A stretch of 39,594 bases of DNA, taken from positions 1 to 39,594 of the forward strand of contig UQRE01000026.1 of NCBI GenBank assembly GCA_900543415.1, read 5' to 3'. Origin of the DNA: an uncultured Dorea sp. (lineage in GTDB: Bacteria; Bacillota; Clostridia; Lachnospirales; Lachnospiraceae). A model generated the notes under the pieces. The model ran no database searches. It worked only from the letters and a program-made list of their open reading frames with translations, and was not told where the DNA came from. Positions 6,707 through 15,058 of this stretch are shown here, piece after piece. Both the position numbers and the translations under genes were made by a program. Position 1 is the stretch's first letter. Each line of letters begins with the position of its first letter.

Positions 6707-7210
6707 CTTGCGGTTCTGTATAAAATTGTTTACCAATTAGGCTAATATGCTATTTGAGGTTTTCCCGTAGAAATAAAAAAGCGTGTCAACCAGTAGTAAA
6801 TCGTGCGTTGGACTCTGATTTTGAACAATCAATCTACGCCCATTTCTACGCCCAAATTGCATGAAAGTATATAGTTTTATGTGCTTCTTTATGAAGTTGC
6901 GATTTTAAGAAATGCAGCAACCATGCGGGTTTGCGGACTTTTATAGAGATATAGGAAGTTATGAAAATCGGTCAATATATTACGATTCCTAATTTCATTT
7001 TTATCTTTACCTGTTCAGAAAATCTTAATTTTAAAGACACTCTGCCTTTCATATTATTTTACTACACAATTACTACACCAATTCTAAACGATTTTAAGTA
7101 TTTTTTCAACATTTGATTCCCAAAGTTTTTCCTTATAGAAACACAAACACTTTCGACCAACGCTTCCTAGTTCTGAACAAAAAGAAATCTGTTCCAGCAT
7201 TTCGCTGTTC
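6707..7210. other. Gene-poor boundary between the conjugative element and the sigma/ABC cassette
   Basis: No credible gene lies in this 500-nt stretch. The G+C content falls from the element side toward the AT-rich cassette, so one end of the element is probably here, but no attachment repeat can be fixed without the other end. Two pairs of short direct repeats are visible: TCTACGCCCA at 6833-6842 and 6845-6854, and TTACTACAC at 7059-7067 and 7070-7078. A sigma-A-like promoter on the minus strand, TTGAAA-17 nt-TAGAAT (7081-7109), points toward the element. A 38-codon minus-strand frame at 7084-7200 is possible but unsupported. Confidence 0.4.
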
Positions 7211-8422
7211 CTATTTTACCTCTGCTTTCGAGTAACTCCTATATAAAATAGGCTGCAAAATAAGACAGATTACTATATACAACGGAATAATAAACGTTGC
7301 TACCGTTGTTACCTTACCTCCTAGATTAACAAGTCCGGACTCTTTCATATCAACATACACTTCTAATAATTGATCCGGAAAGAACAAACATAATTGTGGC
7401 AGCGTAATAATTCTGCTTAGGAACGGGAATGCACATAATATGATAAATGGTACAATAATCGCTGTTGTTGTAGAACGTGTCACTGATGATACTAACATTG
7501 CCAGTAAAGAGGCAAACAATGTACCAACATATCCGCCTGACACAATAAATAAATACGCCTGCAAAAAGGTTACATTGTATACGCTTCGCCATAAATCTAA
7601 CTGAATCGGGCAATTTGCTCCATCTGCTCCCAATACCAAAAGAACAATAGTCGTATAGAGAATCACAAAAACGATATAAAATACAGAAACGATCATAATT
7701 CCCGCACCCATTTTTGATAACACACCTTTATTTCTTCCCAACTTGGCTGAAAAGAAGATAGAATCTGCCTTTGTCTGAAATTCATCCGAAAATATACCGG
7801 ACACAAAAAATCCGATTACCAGAGCCAAGATCAAAATAAATGTTGAGATATTTTGTAAAAGGGCTGCCCATCCGTCCGCATATTCATAATAAAAAGGTGT
7901 CTTTAAATTTTCATATTGCTGAATCAGGAATTTTTGTTCTTCTTCCGTAAATGTTTCTTCTCCCGAATTCATCCAGTTTTCCAAAGTTGAAATTCTTCTT
8001 TCATAGATCGTCCCCACTTCATCAGCTGATACGCTGTTGGCAGCATATGGATTATAATCTCTAAATTCACTAAAGGCTGAATTAATGACATCTACAATTC
8101 CTGCGATCCCCTGATATTTTGCATAAGCCTTATCCTGTTCTACGATATCATCAGACAACGCTTCTTTCGAATTATTTATAGCCGTATTTTCTTCAAGAAC
8201 CTTACGCAATGTATCTTCAGTCAAATATCCTGCCCATTTATTTTTAGCTTCTCTTAAGTTTCGTGATGCTGTAATCCCGACAGAATGATTTCCGTTTTCA
8301 TCAACATATTCCACTCTATTTATTGTCAAAATACTGGTTACCACCAATACAACAAATAATAATATCACCGCAATTTTGTTTTTTGGTTTAGAAAACACTT
8401 TTTTTATCTCAAATTTCAACAT
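7211..8422 (-). CDS. ABC-2 type transporter permease
   Basis: This is a 403-residue membrane protein of the ABC-2 permease type. One N-terminal hydrophobic segment (about residues 17-34, KIAVILLFVVLVVTSILT) is followed by a large extracytoplasmic domain (about 35-190) rich in charged residues, then five or six further helices, including ISTFILILALVIGFFVSGIF and a final VATFIIPLYIVICLILQPIL. It pairs with the ATPase encoded just upstream. I chose the ATG at 8422 (MLKFEIKKVF), which overlaps the ATPase end by 14 nt; a GTG 9 nt earlier is an alternative. Substrate is unknown. Peptide or antibiotic export, or protection from such compounds, is typical for this layout, but that is inference. Confidence 0.85.
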   Translation of the reverse strand: MLKFEIKKVFSKPKNKIAVILLFVVLVVTSILTINRVEYVDENGNHSVGITASRNLREAKNKWAGYLTEDTLRKVLEENTAINNSKEALSDDIVEQDKAYAKYQGIAGIVDVINSAFSEFRDYNPYAANSVSADEVGTIYERRISTLENWMNSGEETFTEEEQKFLIQQYENLKTPFYYEYADGWAALLQNISTFILILALVIGFFVSGIFSDEFQTKADSIFFSAKLGRNKGVLSKMGAGIMIVSVFYIVFVILYTTIVLLVLGADGANCPIQLDLWRSVYNVTFLQAYLFIVSGGYVGTLFASLLAMLVSSVTRSTTTAIIVPFIILCAFPFLSRIITLPQLCLFFPDQLLEVYVDMKESGLVNLGGKVTTVATFIIPLYIVICLILQPILYRSYSKAEVK

Positions 8423-9296
8423 CTTCAACACCTGCCTTCTCTCCAAAATAATACAAAAACACATCCTCCAGTGAAGGTTCAACACATTTTGCATTTACGA
8501 AAGGTTTTTCAAGAGAAATAATTCTTAACATAACGCCGTTTGCTTCTGATTTCATGTTAGAGATCTTATACTTATTTACAAAATTAGACACTTGATTTTT
8601 TTCAACATAACATTCCCATACTTTTTCCGGCATAGAATTGATCACTTCCTCAGAAGTTCCTTTGTGCATAAGCTTCCCATCCTTCAGCAGCCAAATTTCA
8701 TTGGCTATATATTCAATATCAGAAACGATATGGGTGGATAATAACACCAATCTGTCTTCTGCCAGTTCACTAATTAAATTTCGAAATCGAATCCGTTCAT
8801 TGGGATCAAGTCCGGCGGTCGGCTCATCAAGAATCAAAATTTTAGGATCGTTCAGCATAGCCTGTGCAATACCGACTCTTCGCTTCATACCACCGGATAA
8901 ATTTTTCATTTTCTTATTTACAGCTTTTTGCAAGCCTACCTTGGTTACTAATTCTTTTACTCTTTTTTTAGCAACAATCGGTCTTATCCCTTTCAAAGAA
9001 GCGATATAAAGAAGATAATCTTTTATCGTAAATTCTGGATAAAACCCAAATTCCTGCGGAAGATACCCTAGTAATTTCCGATATTCTCCGTCCATACTAA
9101 AAATATCTTTTTCATCACAATATATCGTTCCGCTGGTCGGCTTTAATAAAGTACACAACATCCTCATCAAGGTTGTTTTGCCCGCTCCATTTACACCTAA
9201 CAACCCATATACCCCTGTTGTCATTGTAACATTCAGATTGTCAACAGCTGTAAAGTCACCAAATTTCTTAGACAAATTTGTTATTTTTAATTCCAT
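8409..9296 (-). CDS. ABC transporter ATP-binding protein
   Basis: The 295-residue nucleotide-binding subunit has all ABC motifs: Walker A GVNGAGKTT near residue 34, Q-loop LPQEFGF, signature LSGGMKRRVGIAQAM, Walker B ILILDEPTAGLDP and the switch His in STHIVSD. The first 215 residues form the ATPase domain; the rest is a C-terminal extension of the type found in CcmA-like exporter ATPases. It starts 11 nt after the six-helix protein gene and overlaps the permease gene by 14 nt, so the two subunits are likely made together. Confidence 0.95.
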   Translation of the reverse strand: MELKITNLSKKFGDFTAVDNLNVTMTTGVYGLLGVNGAGKTTLMRMLCTLLKPTSGTIYCDEKDIFSMDGEYRKLLGYLPQEFGFYPEFTIKDYLLYIASLKGIRPIVAKKRVKELVTKVGLQKAVNKKMKNLSGGMKRRVGIAQAMLNDPKILILDEPTAGLDPNERIRFRNLISELAEDRLVLLSTHIVSDIEYIANEIWLLKDGKLMHKGTSEEVINSMPEKVWECYVEKNQVSNFVNKYKISNMKSEANGVMLRIISLEKPFVNAKCVEPSLEDVFLYYFGEKAGVEDVEI

Positions 9297-9307
9297 TTAT
9301 AACCCTC

Positions 9308-10033
9308 CTAATACTTCATAGATTCACGTATCGTTCTATAAATTAAATCTCCAAGAATTACAAGCCCGATTCCAATTAAGAATATCCATACCGGAAGCTT
9401 TATAAGAGTATATATTTTATCATTCGTTATTACACTCCACCAGATGACGCTCCACAAAATACAAAGTGCAATGGAACCCGCCTCACTTGTATTCTTTTTA
9501 CTGCACAGCATTCCAAAGCAAATACAGCCGGTCACTACCGCAGGAAATAAAAACTGCGACAATAAAGAGAGTAGTGTAATATGCAATCTTCCATGCAGGA
9601 ACAAGCAAAATGCAGTAACTAATATAACGTCTACTAACCCAAACAAAAAGATTCTTGCCGAATAGATCTGTCTAAGAGAATAGTACGACGCGCTTTCTAT
9701 CTCCATACATTGATTGGATCTGTTTTTCCACAATTCCGGAATAATTAAAATCACAAATAAAACACTTGCAATCCCCAATCCCCTCTGCACATAAAATGTC
9801 TCTTGATTGTAGGAAAGAATAACTCCCATTCCCGTTAATAGCAGCATCTGTAACAACCACCATTTTTTTTGCGTGACGCAAAACTGTATCCATAAGAACT
9901 CTCGGTAGGTCAACATCTTCTCCTGTTCTTTCAAGCAGAAAATTTCTATCGATTTATTTACTGTATCTACAATTTTTTCTTCATTCGGATGGACGGTTCC
10001 ATACTCTTCAAATTCGTTCCTTTTCTTTTTCAT
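9308..10033 (-). CDS. Six-helix membrane protein between sigma factor and ABC ATPase
   Basis: I do not recognise a named family. The 241-residue protein has a cytoplasmic N-terminal region of about 70 residues (MKKKRNEFEEYGTVHPNEEK...) followed by six predicted helices, for example MLLLTGMGVILSY, GIASVLFVILIIPELW and the C-terminal WIFLIGIGLVILGDLIY. It could be an anti-sigma factor that holds the upstream ECF factor, or a second ABC-2 permease subunit; the position fits either. I chose the ATG at 10033 because AAAGGAGG lies 6 nt upstream. It overlaps the sigma-factor end by 26 nt, implying coupled synthesis. Confidence 0.65.
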   Translation of the reverse strand: MKKKRNEFEEYGTVHPNEEKIVDTVNKSIEIFCLKEQEKMLTYREFLWIQFCVTQKKWWLLQMLLLTGMGVILSYNQETFYVQRGLGIASVLFVILIIPELWKNRSNQCMEIESASYYSLRQIYSARIFLFGLVDVILVTAFCLFLHGRLHITLLSLLSQFLFPAVVTGCICFGMLCSKKNTSEAGSIALCILWSVIWWSVITNDKIYTLIKLPVWIFLIGIGLVILGDLIYRTIRESMKY

Positions 10034-10553
10034 ATCCATCCTCCTTTCCAAAACGTTCTAATTGCTTTCGTGCATTTGTCAGCCGATATTTCACCAGTGA
10101 TTCTCCAATCGCTAATCGCTCTGCTATCTCTGCAATTTTAAAACCTTCGAGATAATACAGGATGACAACATCTTTTAGTTCCTGCGGCAGCGAATCAACT
10201 ACACGGTCTATAAACACCTTATCAATAACCTGTTCTATATCATCTGACGCTTCACAATTTGACAACTCTTCGTCACCTAAAAATACTTCTTTGTTCTTTT
10301 TGTAATAATTCTTGCATAAATTTCCTGCAATCGTATAAAGATAGTTCTTTGTTTTTCCTTGAAAATGATAATCAGATAATTTTGTGAAAAACTTGATAAA
10401 TGTTTCCTGTGTTAAATCTTCGGCATATTGTGTATCGAAGCAATGGTAACTGCAATACTTTAATATTTCGTTATAATATTTACGCACGAAAGTATCAAAA
10501 GCTTGTTCGTTACCTTGCTTCATTTTCTGAATCAGTAAAAAGTCCGTAATCAC
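10008..10553 (-). CDS. ECF-type RNA polymerase sigma factor
   Basis: This 181-residue protein has the two-domain structure of ECF sigma factors. Region 2 contains AFDTFVRKYYNEILKYCSYH and the conserved AEDLTQETFIKFF near residues 44-56. Region 4 contains SLPQELKDVVILYYLEGFKIAEIAERL with the recognition helix GESLVKYRLTNARKQLERF. The start is a GTG at 10553 with GAAAGGAGG 5 nt upstream. It heads a four-gene cassette with a membrane protein and an ABC transporter, which it probably controls in response to envelope or antimicrobial stress. That role is inferred from context. Confidence 0.9.
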   Translation of the reverse strand: MITDFLLIQKMKQGNEQAFDTFVRKYYNEILKYCSYHCFDTQYAEDLTQETFIKFFTKLSDYHFQGKTKNYLYTIAGNLCKNYYKKNKEVFLGDEELSNCEASDDIEQVIDKVFIDRVVDSLPQELKDVVILYYLEGFKIAEIAERLAIGESLVKYRLTNARKQLERFGKEDGYEKEKERI

Positions 10554-10605
10554 AAAATCCTCCTTTCTCATTTGAAATGTTATAAGCACTCACACCATTC
10601 TACTA

Positions 10606-10638
10606 TGTATAACAACTCAAGTGACTAAAAAGTTAGTC
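10606..10638 (-). promoter_or_regulatory. Candidate promoter and palindrome upstream of the sigma factor gene
   Basis: On the minus strand an extended -10 element, TGTTATACA, lies at 10614-10606, about 50 nt before the GTG start. Just upstream is the inverted repeat GACTAA-CTTT-TTAGTC (10638-10623), a possible operator. No good -35 is visible, and a self-recognised ECF promoter cannot be excluded. Confidence 0.35.
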
Positions 10639-10696
10639 GTTTTTTACAAAAATTTACAAATTTAAAAATTACATATTCTCGCAATATAAAGCAACG

Positions 10697-10726
10697 AAAA
10701 AGGAATGTCACTTTTGGTAACATTCC
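10697..10726 (-). terminator. Rho-independent terminator after thiN
   Basis: On the minus strand GGAATGTTAC and GTGACATTCC pair over 10 bp with one G-U, loop CAAAA, followed by T5. It lies 22 nt after the thiN stop and ends the housekeeping operon before the sigma/ABC cassette. Confidence 0.85.
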
Positions 10727-10748
10727 CTTTGAAAAGATCTCTTATTTT

Positions 10749-11408
10749 TTATAACTTACTATCCTTTGTCTCCATCAAAATCACCACACCGGATAAGAAG
10801 CTGATCACTGCTTCCTCATCTTCAATCTGATTGCTTACGCACAGGCTGTCGTAAGGCATCAGCGTATGGTTATGGAGCGGATATTTTGCGCCGGTAATAT
10901 TAAATTCAAAAATTTCTTGTCCAAGCGGAAATACAGAGAAATACGTTCCGTACGCCTCGTCCTTTCTAAGCACCGTTTCCTCTCCGATCAGACGTATCCG
11001 GTTCTGACGGTCCATGATCTTCGCATCGATTCCCGCCTTAAATGGAATATATAATGACTGTACATTTGCCCAGAGATGGTCGATTCGTCCTCCGGTTGCT
11101 CCAAGGAGCACCATCTCTTCACATCCAAGCATCATTGCAAGGCGAATGGCATGTTCTGTGTCAGACGCATCTTTTACCGGATTAAATTCCCGTATTGGCA
11201 CATCTGTCTCATCACGATAGTAATCTCTCACCTTTTCATCTACGCTGTCAAAATCCCCCACAATATAACTTGGCTTGATCTGATGCTGATACAAAAACTC
11301 CATTCCTTTATCCACACCAATAATGTGGCTATACCCTTCTTCTAATACAGACAGCGTAAATTCCTCGTCCAGCTCTCCGCCGCTGACGATTACGATTCTC
11401 TTACTCAT
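10749..11408 (-). CDS. thiN: Thiamine pyrophosphokinase
   Basis: The enzyme transfers pyrophosphate from ATP to thiamine to make thiamine diphosphate, the cofactor needed for example by the IorA-type oxidoreductase in this window. The 219-residue protein has the family motifs GDFDS (51-55), KDASDTEHA (near 79) and GATGGRIDH (near 103), which bind metal and substrate. It overlaps the rpe gene by 8 nt and is the last gene before a strong terminator. The rsgA-rpe-thiN order is the usual one in Firmicutes. Confidence 0.95.
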   Translation of the reverse strand: MSKRIVIVSGGELDEEFTLSVLEEGYSHIIGVDKGMEFLYQHQIKPSYIVGDFDSVDEKVRDYYRDETDVPIREFNPVKDASDTEHAIRLAMMLGCEEMVLLGATGGRIDHLWANVQSLYIPFKAGIDAKIMDRQNRIRLIGEETVLRKDEAYGTYFSVFPLGQEIFEFNITGAKYPLHNHTLMPYDSLCVSNQIEDEEAVISFLSGVVILMETKDSKL

Positions 11409-12063
11409 AGCTCTTTAGTATCTCCATAAATTCCTTCGTATTCTGCGCCGGTTCTCCTTTAAATACTGCCGATCCCGCTACGATAATATTGGCTCCTGCA
11501 TCCAGAACTTCTCTCACATTCGTCAAATAGATGCCTCCGTCTACTTGAATATCAACATTTAATTCTTGTTCTTCAATCATTTTACGGATGGCACGAATCT
11601 TATCTAAAGATTCCGGGATGAATTTCTGACCGCCGAATCCAGGATGTACGCTCATCACAAGAAGCATATCTATCTTCGAAAGAAGATGTTCTACCTCTTT
11701 TTCACTTGTCTCCGGACAGATAGATAAACCAACCTTCATTCCACACTCACGGATTTTGGCAATTGTCTCCTCCACATTCTCACAGGCTTCCAGGTGAATG
11801 GTTACGATATCTGCGCCTGCCTCCTTAAACGCCTCAATATAACGGATTGGCTCCTGCACCATCAAATGCGCATCCATAATCTGTTCTGTTGTATCATGAA
11901 TGGACTTTAAGACAGGCATACCAAAAGAAATGCTTGGGACAAACATACCGTCCATCACATCAAAATGAATATACTGTGCTCCGTTTCTCTCTGTTTTTTT
12001 CATTTCTTCTCCCAGATTGTTAAAATCCGCTGCCAGAATAGATGGCGCCAAAATGTAGTTCAT
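11401..12063 (-). CDS. rpe: Ribulose-phosphate 3-epimerase
   Basis: Rpe interconverts ribulose 5-phosphate and xylulose 5-phosphate in the pentose phosphate pathway. The 220-residue TIM-barrel protein opens with APSILAADFNNLGEEM and has the metal- and phosphate-binding motifs HFDVMDGMFVPSISFG, VMSVHPGFGGQKFIP and VDGGI near the C-terminus. Length is standard. It lies 1 nt after rsgA and overlaps thiN by 8 nt. Confidence 0.97.
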   Translation of the reverse strand: MNYILAPSILAADFNNLGEEMKKTERNGAQYIHFDVMDGMFVPSISFGMPVLKSIHDTTEQIMDAHLMVQEPIRYIEAFKEAGADIVTIHLEACENVEETIAKIRECGMKVGLSICPETSEKEVEHLLSKIDMLLVMSVHPGFGGQKFIPESLDKIRAIRKMIEEQELNVDIQVDGGIYLTNVREVLDAGANIIVAGSAVFKGEPAQNTKEFMEILKSYE

Positions 12064-12064
12064 A

Positions 12065-12943
12065 CTAATACCTCCTCTTGTTCTTTAGTTCCTCATACAT
12101 TTCCACATAATTTTCATACCTTATTTTATGGATGCGTCCCTCTTCTACTGCCATTTTAACTGCACAGTCCGGTTCATGGATATGATCGCATCCAATAAAT
12201 TTGCATGTTCCTTCATAAGGATCAAACTCCGGAAAATAATATTTTAACTCTTCTTTTTCGAAATCATTAACGTACAAAGAACTAAATCCCGGTGTGTCCA
12301 TGATATAAGAATCATAATCGATCGAAAACAATTCTGAATGTCTTGTGGTATGCTTTCCTCTTTCTATCTTGCGGCTTACATCTCCGGTCTCCATATTCGC
12401 TTCCGGATTCAAAATATTAATAATGGATGATTTCCCCACACCGGAAGGTCCGGCAATCACCGTTGTCTTTCCTTTCAACAGATTCTTCACTGTCTCGATA
12501 TTTTTTTCTTCCAAGGCACTGGTAAATACACATGGATAGCCACAGCCCTCATATATTCTCTCCAGTTGCGCAACCTGTTCATCCTCTGCAATATCCTCTT
12601 TGTTAAAACATAAAACAACAGGAATTTTCTGTCTTTCCATCATGACAAGAAAGCGATCCAGCAGATTAAAGTGAGGACTTGGTTTTGTAACTGCGAAAAC
12701 TACAAGCGCCTGATCCACATTTGCCACAGCCGGACGAATCAACCCATTCTTTCTTGGTAAAATATTGATAATATTTCCCGTCCGCTCTGTTTCGTCCAAT
12801 ATCTCAATCTCCACGTTGTCTCCCACAAGCGGCTTTATTTTTTCTTTTCTGAATATTCCTTTTGCTTTACACTCATAAACACCGGATTCTACTACATTCA
12901 CGTAGTAGAATCCGGCAATTCCTTTTACTATCTTTCCCTGCAT
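12065..12943 (-). CDS. rsgA: Small-ribosomal-subunit GTPase RsgA
   Basis: RsgA (YloQ/YjeQ) is a circularly permuted GTPase that checks late maturation of the 30S subunit. The 292-residue protein has an N-terminal OB-fold (about 1-70), the permuted GTPase domain with NKED, the P-loop GPSGVGKSSIINIL and DTPGFSS, and the C-terminal zinc knuckle CKFIGCDHIHEPDC. In Bacillus this GTPase is a known target of the PASTA kinase, whose gene lies 36 nt upstream, so the linkage is functionally sensible. Start ATG at 12943. Confidence 0.96.
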   Translation of the reverse strand: MQGKIVKGIAGFYYVNVVESGVYECKAKGIFRKEKIKPLVGDNVEIEILDETERTGNIINILPRKNGLIRPAVANVDQALVVFAVTKPSPHFNLLDRFLVMMERQKIPVVLCFNKEDIAEDEQVAQLERIYEGCGYPCVFTSALEEKNIETVKNLLKGKTTVIAGPSGVGKSSIINILNPEANMETGDVSRKIERGKHTTRHSELFSIDYDSYIMDTPGFSSLYVNDFEKEELKYYFPEFDPYEGTCKFIGCDHIHEPDCAVKMAVEEGRIHKIRYENYVEMYEELKNKRRY

Positions 12944-12979
12944 TACAGTAAATTTCCCTTACCTTTTCTAAGGCTCATC

Positions 12980-15058
12980 TTACTCATCAGTTACAGAATT
13001 GGAACCTTCCTGACCGGAAGATTTCGGTCCTAAGCTTAAGACATATTTGATCGTACTTCCCTTAGATGCATTTCCGGAAGACGGAGTCATGGAAATAATC
13101 ATACCTTCCGGATAATTATTACTGTACTCTTCACTCTGCTTGCTTGCATTTAAACCGTTCGCATATGCCCAATCCAGTAACTCTTCTTCATCTCTTCCGA
13201 CAAAACTCTGAATGGATATTTTTTCTTCCGGTTTCTTGCCGCGGCTCACCAGAATGTCAACCGTTGTTCCTGCGGAAACCTTCTTACCTCCGGCTACGCT
13301 CTGGGACACAACTTTTCCTTCTGCAACACTTTCATCGTACTCATAGGTTACCGTACCGACCTTAAGTTTTGCACTCTTTATCATAGACTGGGCGTCAGAA
13401 TCGCTCTTTCCTACTACATTCGGAACAGTGATCTTCTCAGAGCCCTTGCTCACCTGCATCACGATCTCTGTATCTTCACTTACTTTAGAGCCAGCCGCCG
13501 GCGTTGTTCCAATTACAACACCTTCCTCATACTGATCGCTGTATACCGCTTCGGAAGTTCCGACTTTCAGACCTTCTGCTTCCAATGTCTTCTGTGCTTC
13601 TGCTTCATCCATTCCCGCAACATTCGGAACGGTAATCTGATCTCCCACAAGCTTGGAACTTACAACAACCTCAATCATTGTATTCTTCTTAACTTTTTCT
13701 CCCGGCTCTACACTCTGTTTGCTGATCAGACCTTCTTCGTATTTCTTAGATTCTTTTCTTGCCACAACCTTAAAGCCAAGTTTCTTATCGTTCAGAATCT
13801 TCTTCGCTTCTTCCTCTGTCTTACCGACTACATTCGGTACCTTCACCTTATCCTCTGTCTCTTCCGCCGTAATGCCGGAACCAAAGCCCTTGAAGATTCC
13901 CGCAGCTTTACCGATTGCAAAGATTGCTATGAAAACGATGATCACTGCCACAACGATAGTCAGAATCTTCATGACTTTGTTCATGCGAGGATTAACTTCT
14001 TCTGATCCGCGTTTTTTTCTGTCATACTCATCATCGTCGTACTCGTCATCGTCGTACTCGTCATGATCGTACTCATCGTCATCATACTCATCATCGTCAT
14101 ATCCATCTTCGTACTCATTGTCATCATATTCGTCATCGTACTCGTCATCATAGCTGTCTCGGATATTGTCCAATTCTTCGTCTGTGATGATTACCGTATC
14201 TGCACTTCGAAGCGGTGGAATCACAACAAAGTCTCCATCCGGATCGACTAAGGAGCGCTTCAGATCCTGAATCAGATCACTGGTGTTGCTGTAGCGTCTC
14301 TCGCCGTTTTTCTGTGTACATTTCAGAATGATCTGCTCTAAGCTGTACGGAATATCCGGCACGTACTCTGACGGCGGCGTAATCTCTTCCTGAAGATGCT
14401 TGATCGCAACTGATACCGTAGAATCCCCATCAAACGGAACTCTTCCTGTCACCATCTCATATAACGTGATACCGATGGAATAAATATCACTTTTTGCATC
14501 ACTGAATCCGCCTCTTGCCTGTTCCGGAGAAGAATAATGAACGGAACCCATAGCGTTAGAACTGATAGTATTTGAAGTGGTCGCTTTGGCGATACCAAAA
14601 TCGGTCACCTTCACCTTGCCATCTCTGGAGATAATGATATTCTGAGGCTTAATGTCCCTGTGAATGATATTTGCTGCATGCGCCGCGCCAATACCTGTAC
14701 ACATCTGAATCGCAATACTGATCACTTCTTTGTGGGACAGTCTGCCTTTTCTCTCTATATATTCTTTTAAAGTAATGCCCTCCACAAGCTCCATAACTAT
14801 ATAATAAAGGCCGCGGTCTTCCCCGACATCATACACATTTACAATATTCGGATTCAGAAGCCCTGCTGCTGCCTGTGCTTCTGAACGGAACTTACGAACG
14901 AAATTCTCGTCCTCTCTATATTCCTTTTTTAATACTTTGATCGCCACAAAACGATTCAGCATGGTGTCTTTCCCCTTATAGACATCTGCCATTCCGCCTG
15001 CGCCAATCTTCGATAATACTTGATATCGATTTCCCAAAAAAATTCCATCTTTTACCAT
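12980..15058 (-). CDS. prkC: PASTA-domain Ser/Thr protein kinase
   Basis: The 692-residue membrane kinase senses muropeptides or lipid II through extracellular PASTA repeats. The kinase domain (about 12-275) has the glycine loop GAGGMADVYKG, ATP-binding Lys41 in VAIKVLK, the catalytic loop HRDIKPQN and DFG. A long acidic linker follows (about 302-345) made of DDEYD-like units, then a membrane helix (KILTIVVAVIIVFIAIFAIG, about 366-385) and four PASTA repeats (about 400-680), the last one divergent (IQSFVGRDEEELLDWA). It overlaps the phosphatase gene by 7 nt, so kinase and phosphatase are coupled. Start is the ATG at 15058. Confidence 0.97.
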   Translation of the reverse strand: MVKDGIFLGNRYQVLSKIGAGGMADVYKGKDTMLNRFVAIKVLKKEYREDENFVRKFRSEAQAAAGLLNPNIVNVYDVGEDRGLYYIVMELVEGITLKEYIERKGRLSHKEVISIAIQMCTGIGAAHAANIIHRDIKPQNIIISRDGKVKVTDFGIAKATTSNTISSNAMGSVHYSSPEQARGGFSDAKSDIYSIGITLYEMVTGRVPFDGDSTVSVAIKHLQEEITPPSEYVPDIPYSLEQIILKCTQKNGERRYSNTSDLIQDLKRSLVDPDGDFVVIPPLRSADTVIITDEELDNIRDSYDDEYDDEYDDNEYEDGYDDDEYDDDEYDHDEYDDDEYDDDEYDRKKRGSEEVNPRMNKVMKILTIVVAVIIVFIAIFAIGKAAGIFKGFGSGITAEETEDKVKVPNVVGKTEEEAKKILNDKKLGFKVVARKESKKYEEGLISKQSVEPGEKVKKNTMIEVVVSSKLVGDQITVPNVAGMDEAEAQKTLEAEGLKVGTSEAVYSDQYEEGVVIGTTPAAGSKVSEDTEIVMQVSKGSEKITVPNVVGKSDSDAQSMIKSAKLKVGTVTYEYDESVAEGKVVSQSVAGGKKVSAGTTVDILVSRGKKPEEKISIQSFVGRDEEELLDWAYANGLNASKQSEEYSNNYPEGMIISMTPSSGNASKGSTIKYVLSLGPKSSGQEGSNSVTDE
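14022..14155 (-). repeat. 15-bp tandem repeat encoding an Asp/Glu/Tyr linker in prkC
   Basis: Imperfect 15-bp units encoding DDEYD and variants are repeated about eight to nine times. They form the strongly acidic, Tyr-containing juxtamembrane linker of the kinase on the cytoplasmic side. Confidence 0.75.

Noticed and set aside
7084..7200. 38-codon minus-strand frame MLEQISFCSELGSVGRKCLC...
   Set aside because: No ribosome site, no recognised family, and it overlaps a promoter-like sequence; too short to support.
10554..10748. Possible TPP riboswitch near thiN
   Set aside because: This is downstream of thiN, and no conserved TPP-riboswitch core was seen here or upstream of the operon.
13653..14066. 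137-codon plus-strand frame opposite prkC, rich in Ser
   Set aside because: It is the antisense shadow of the acidic repeat and PASTA coding region.
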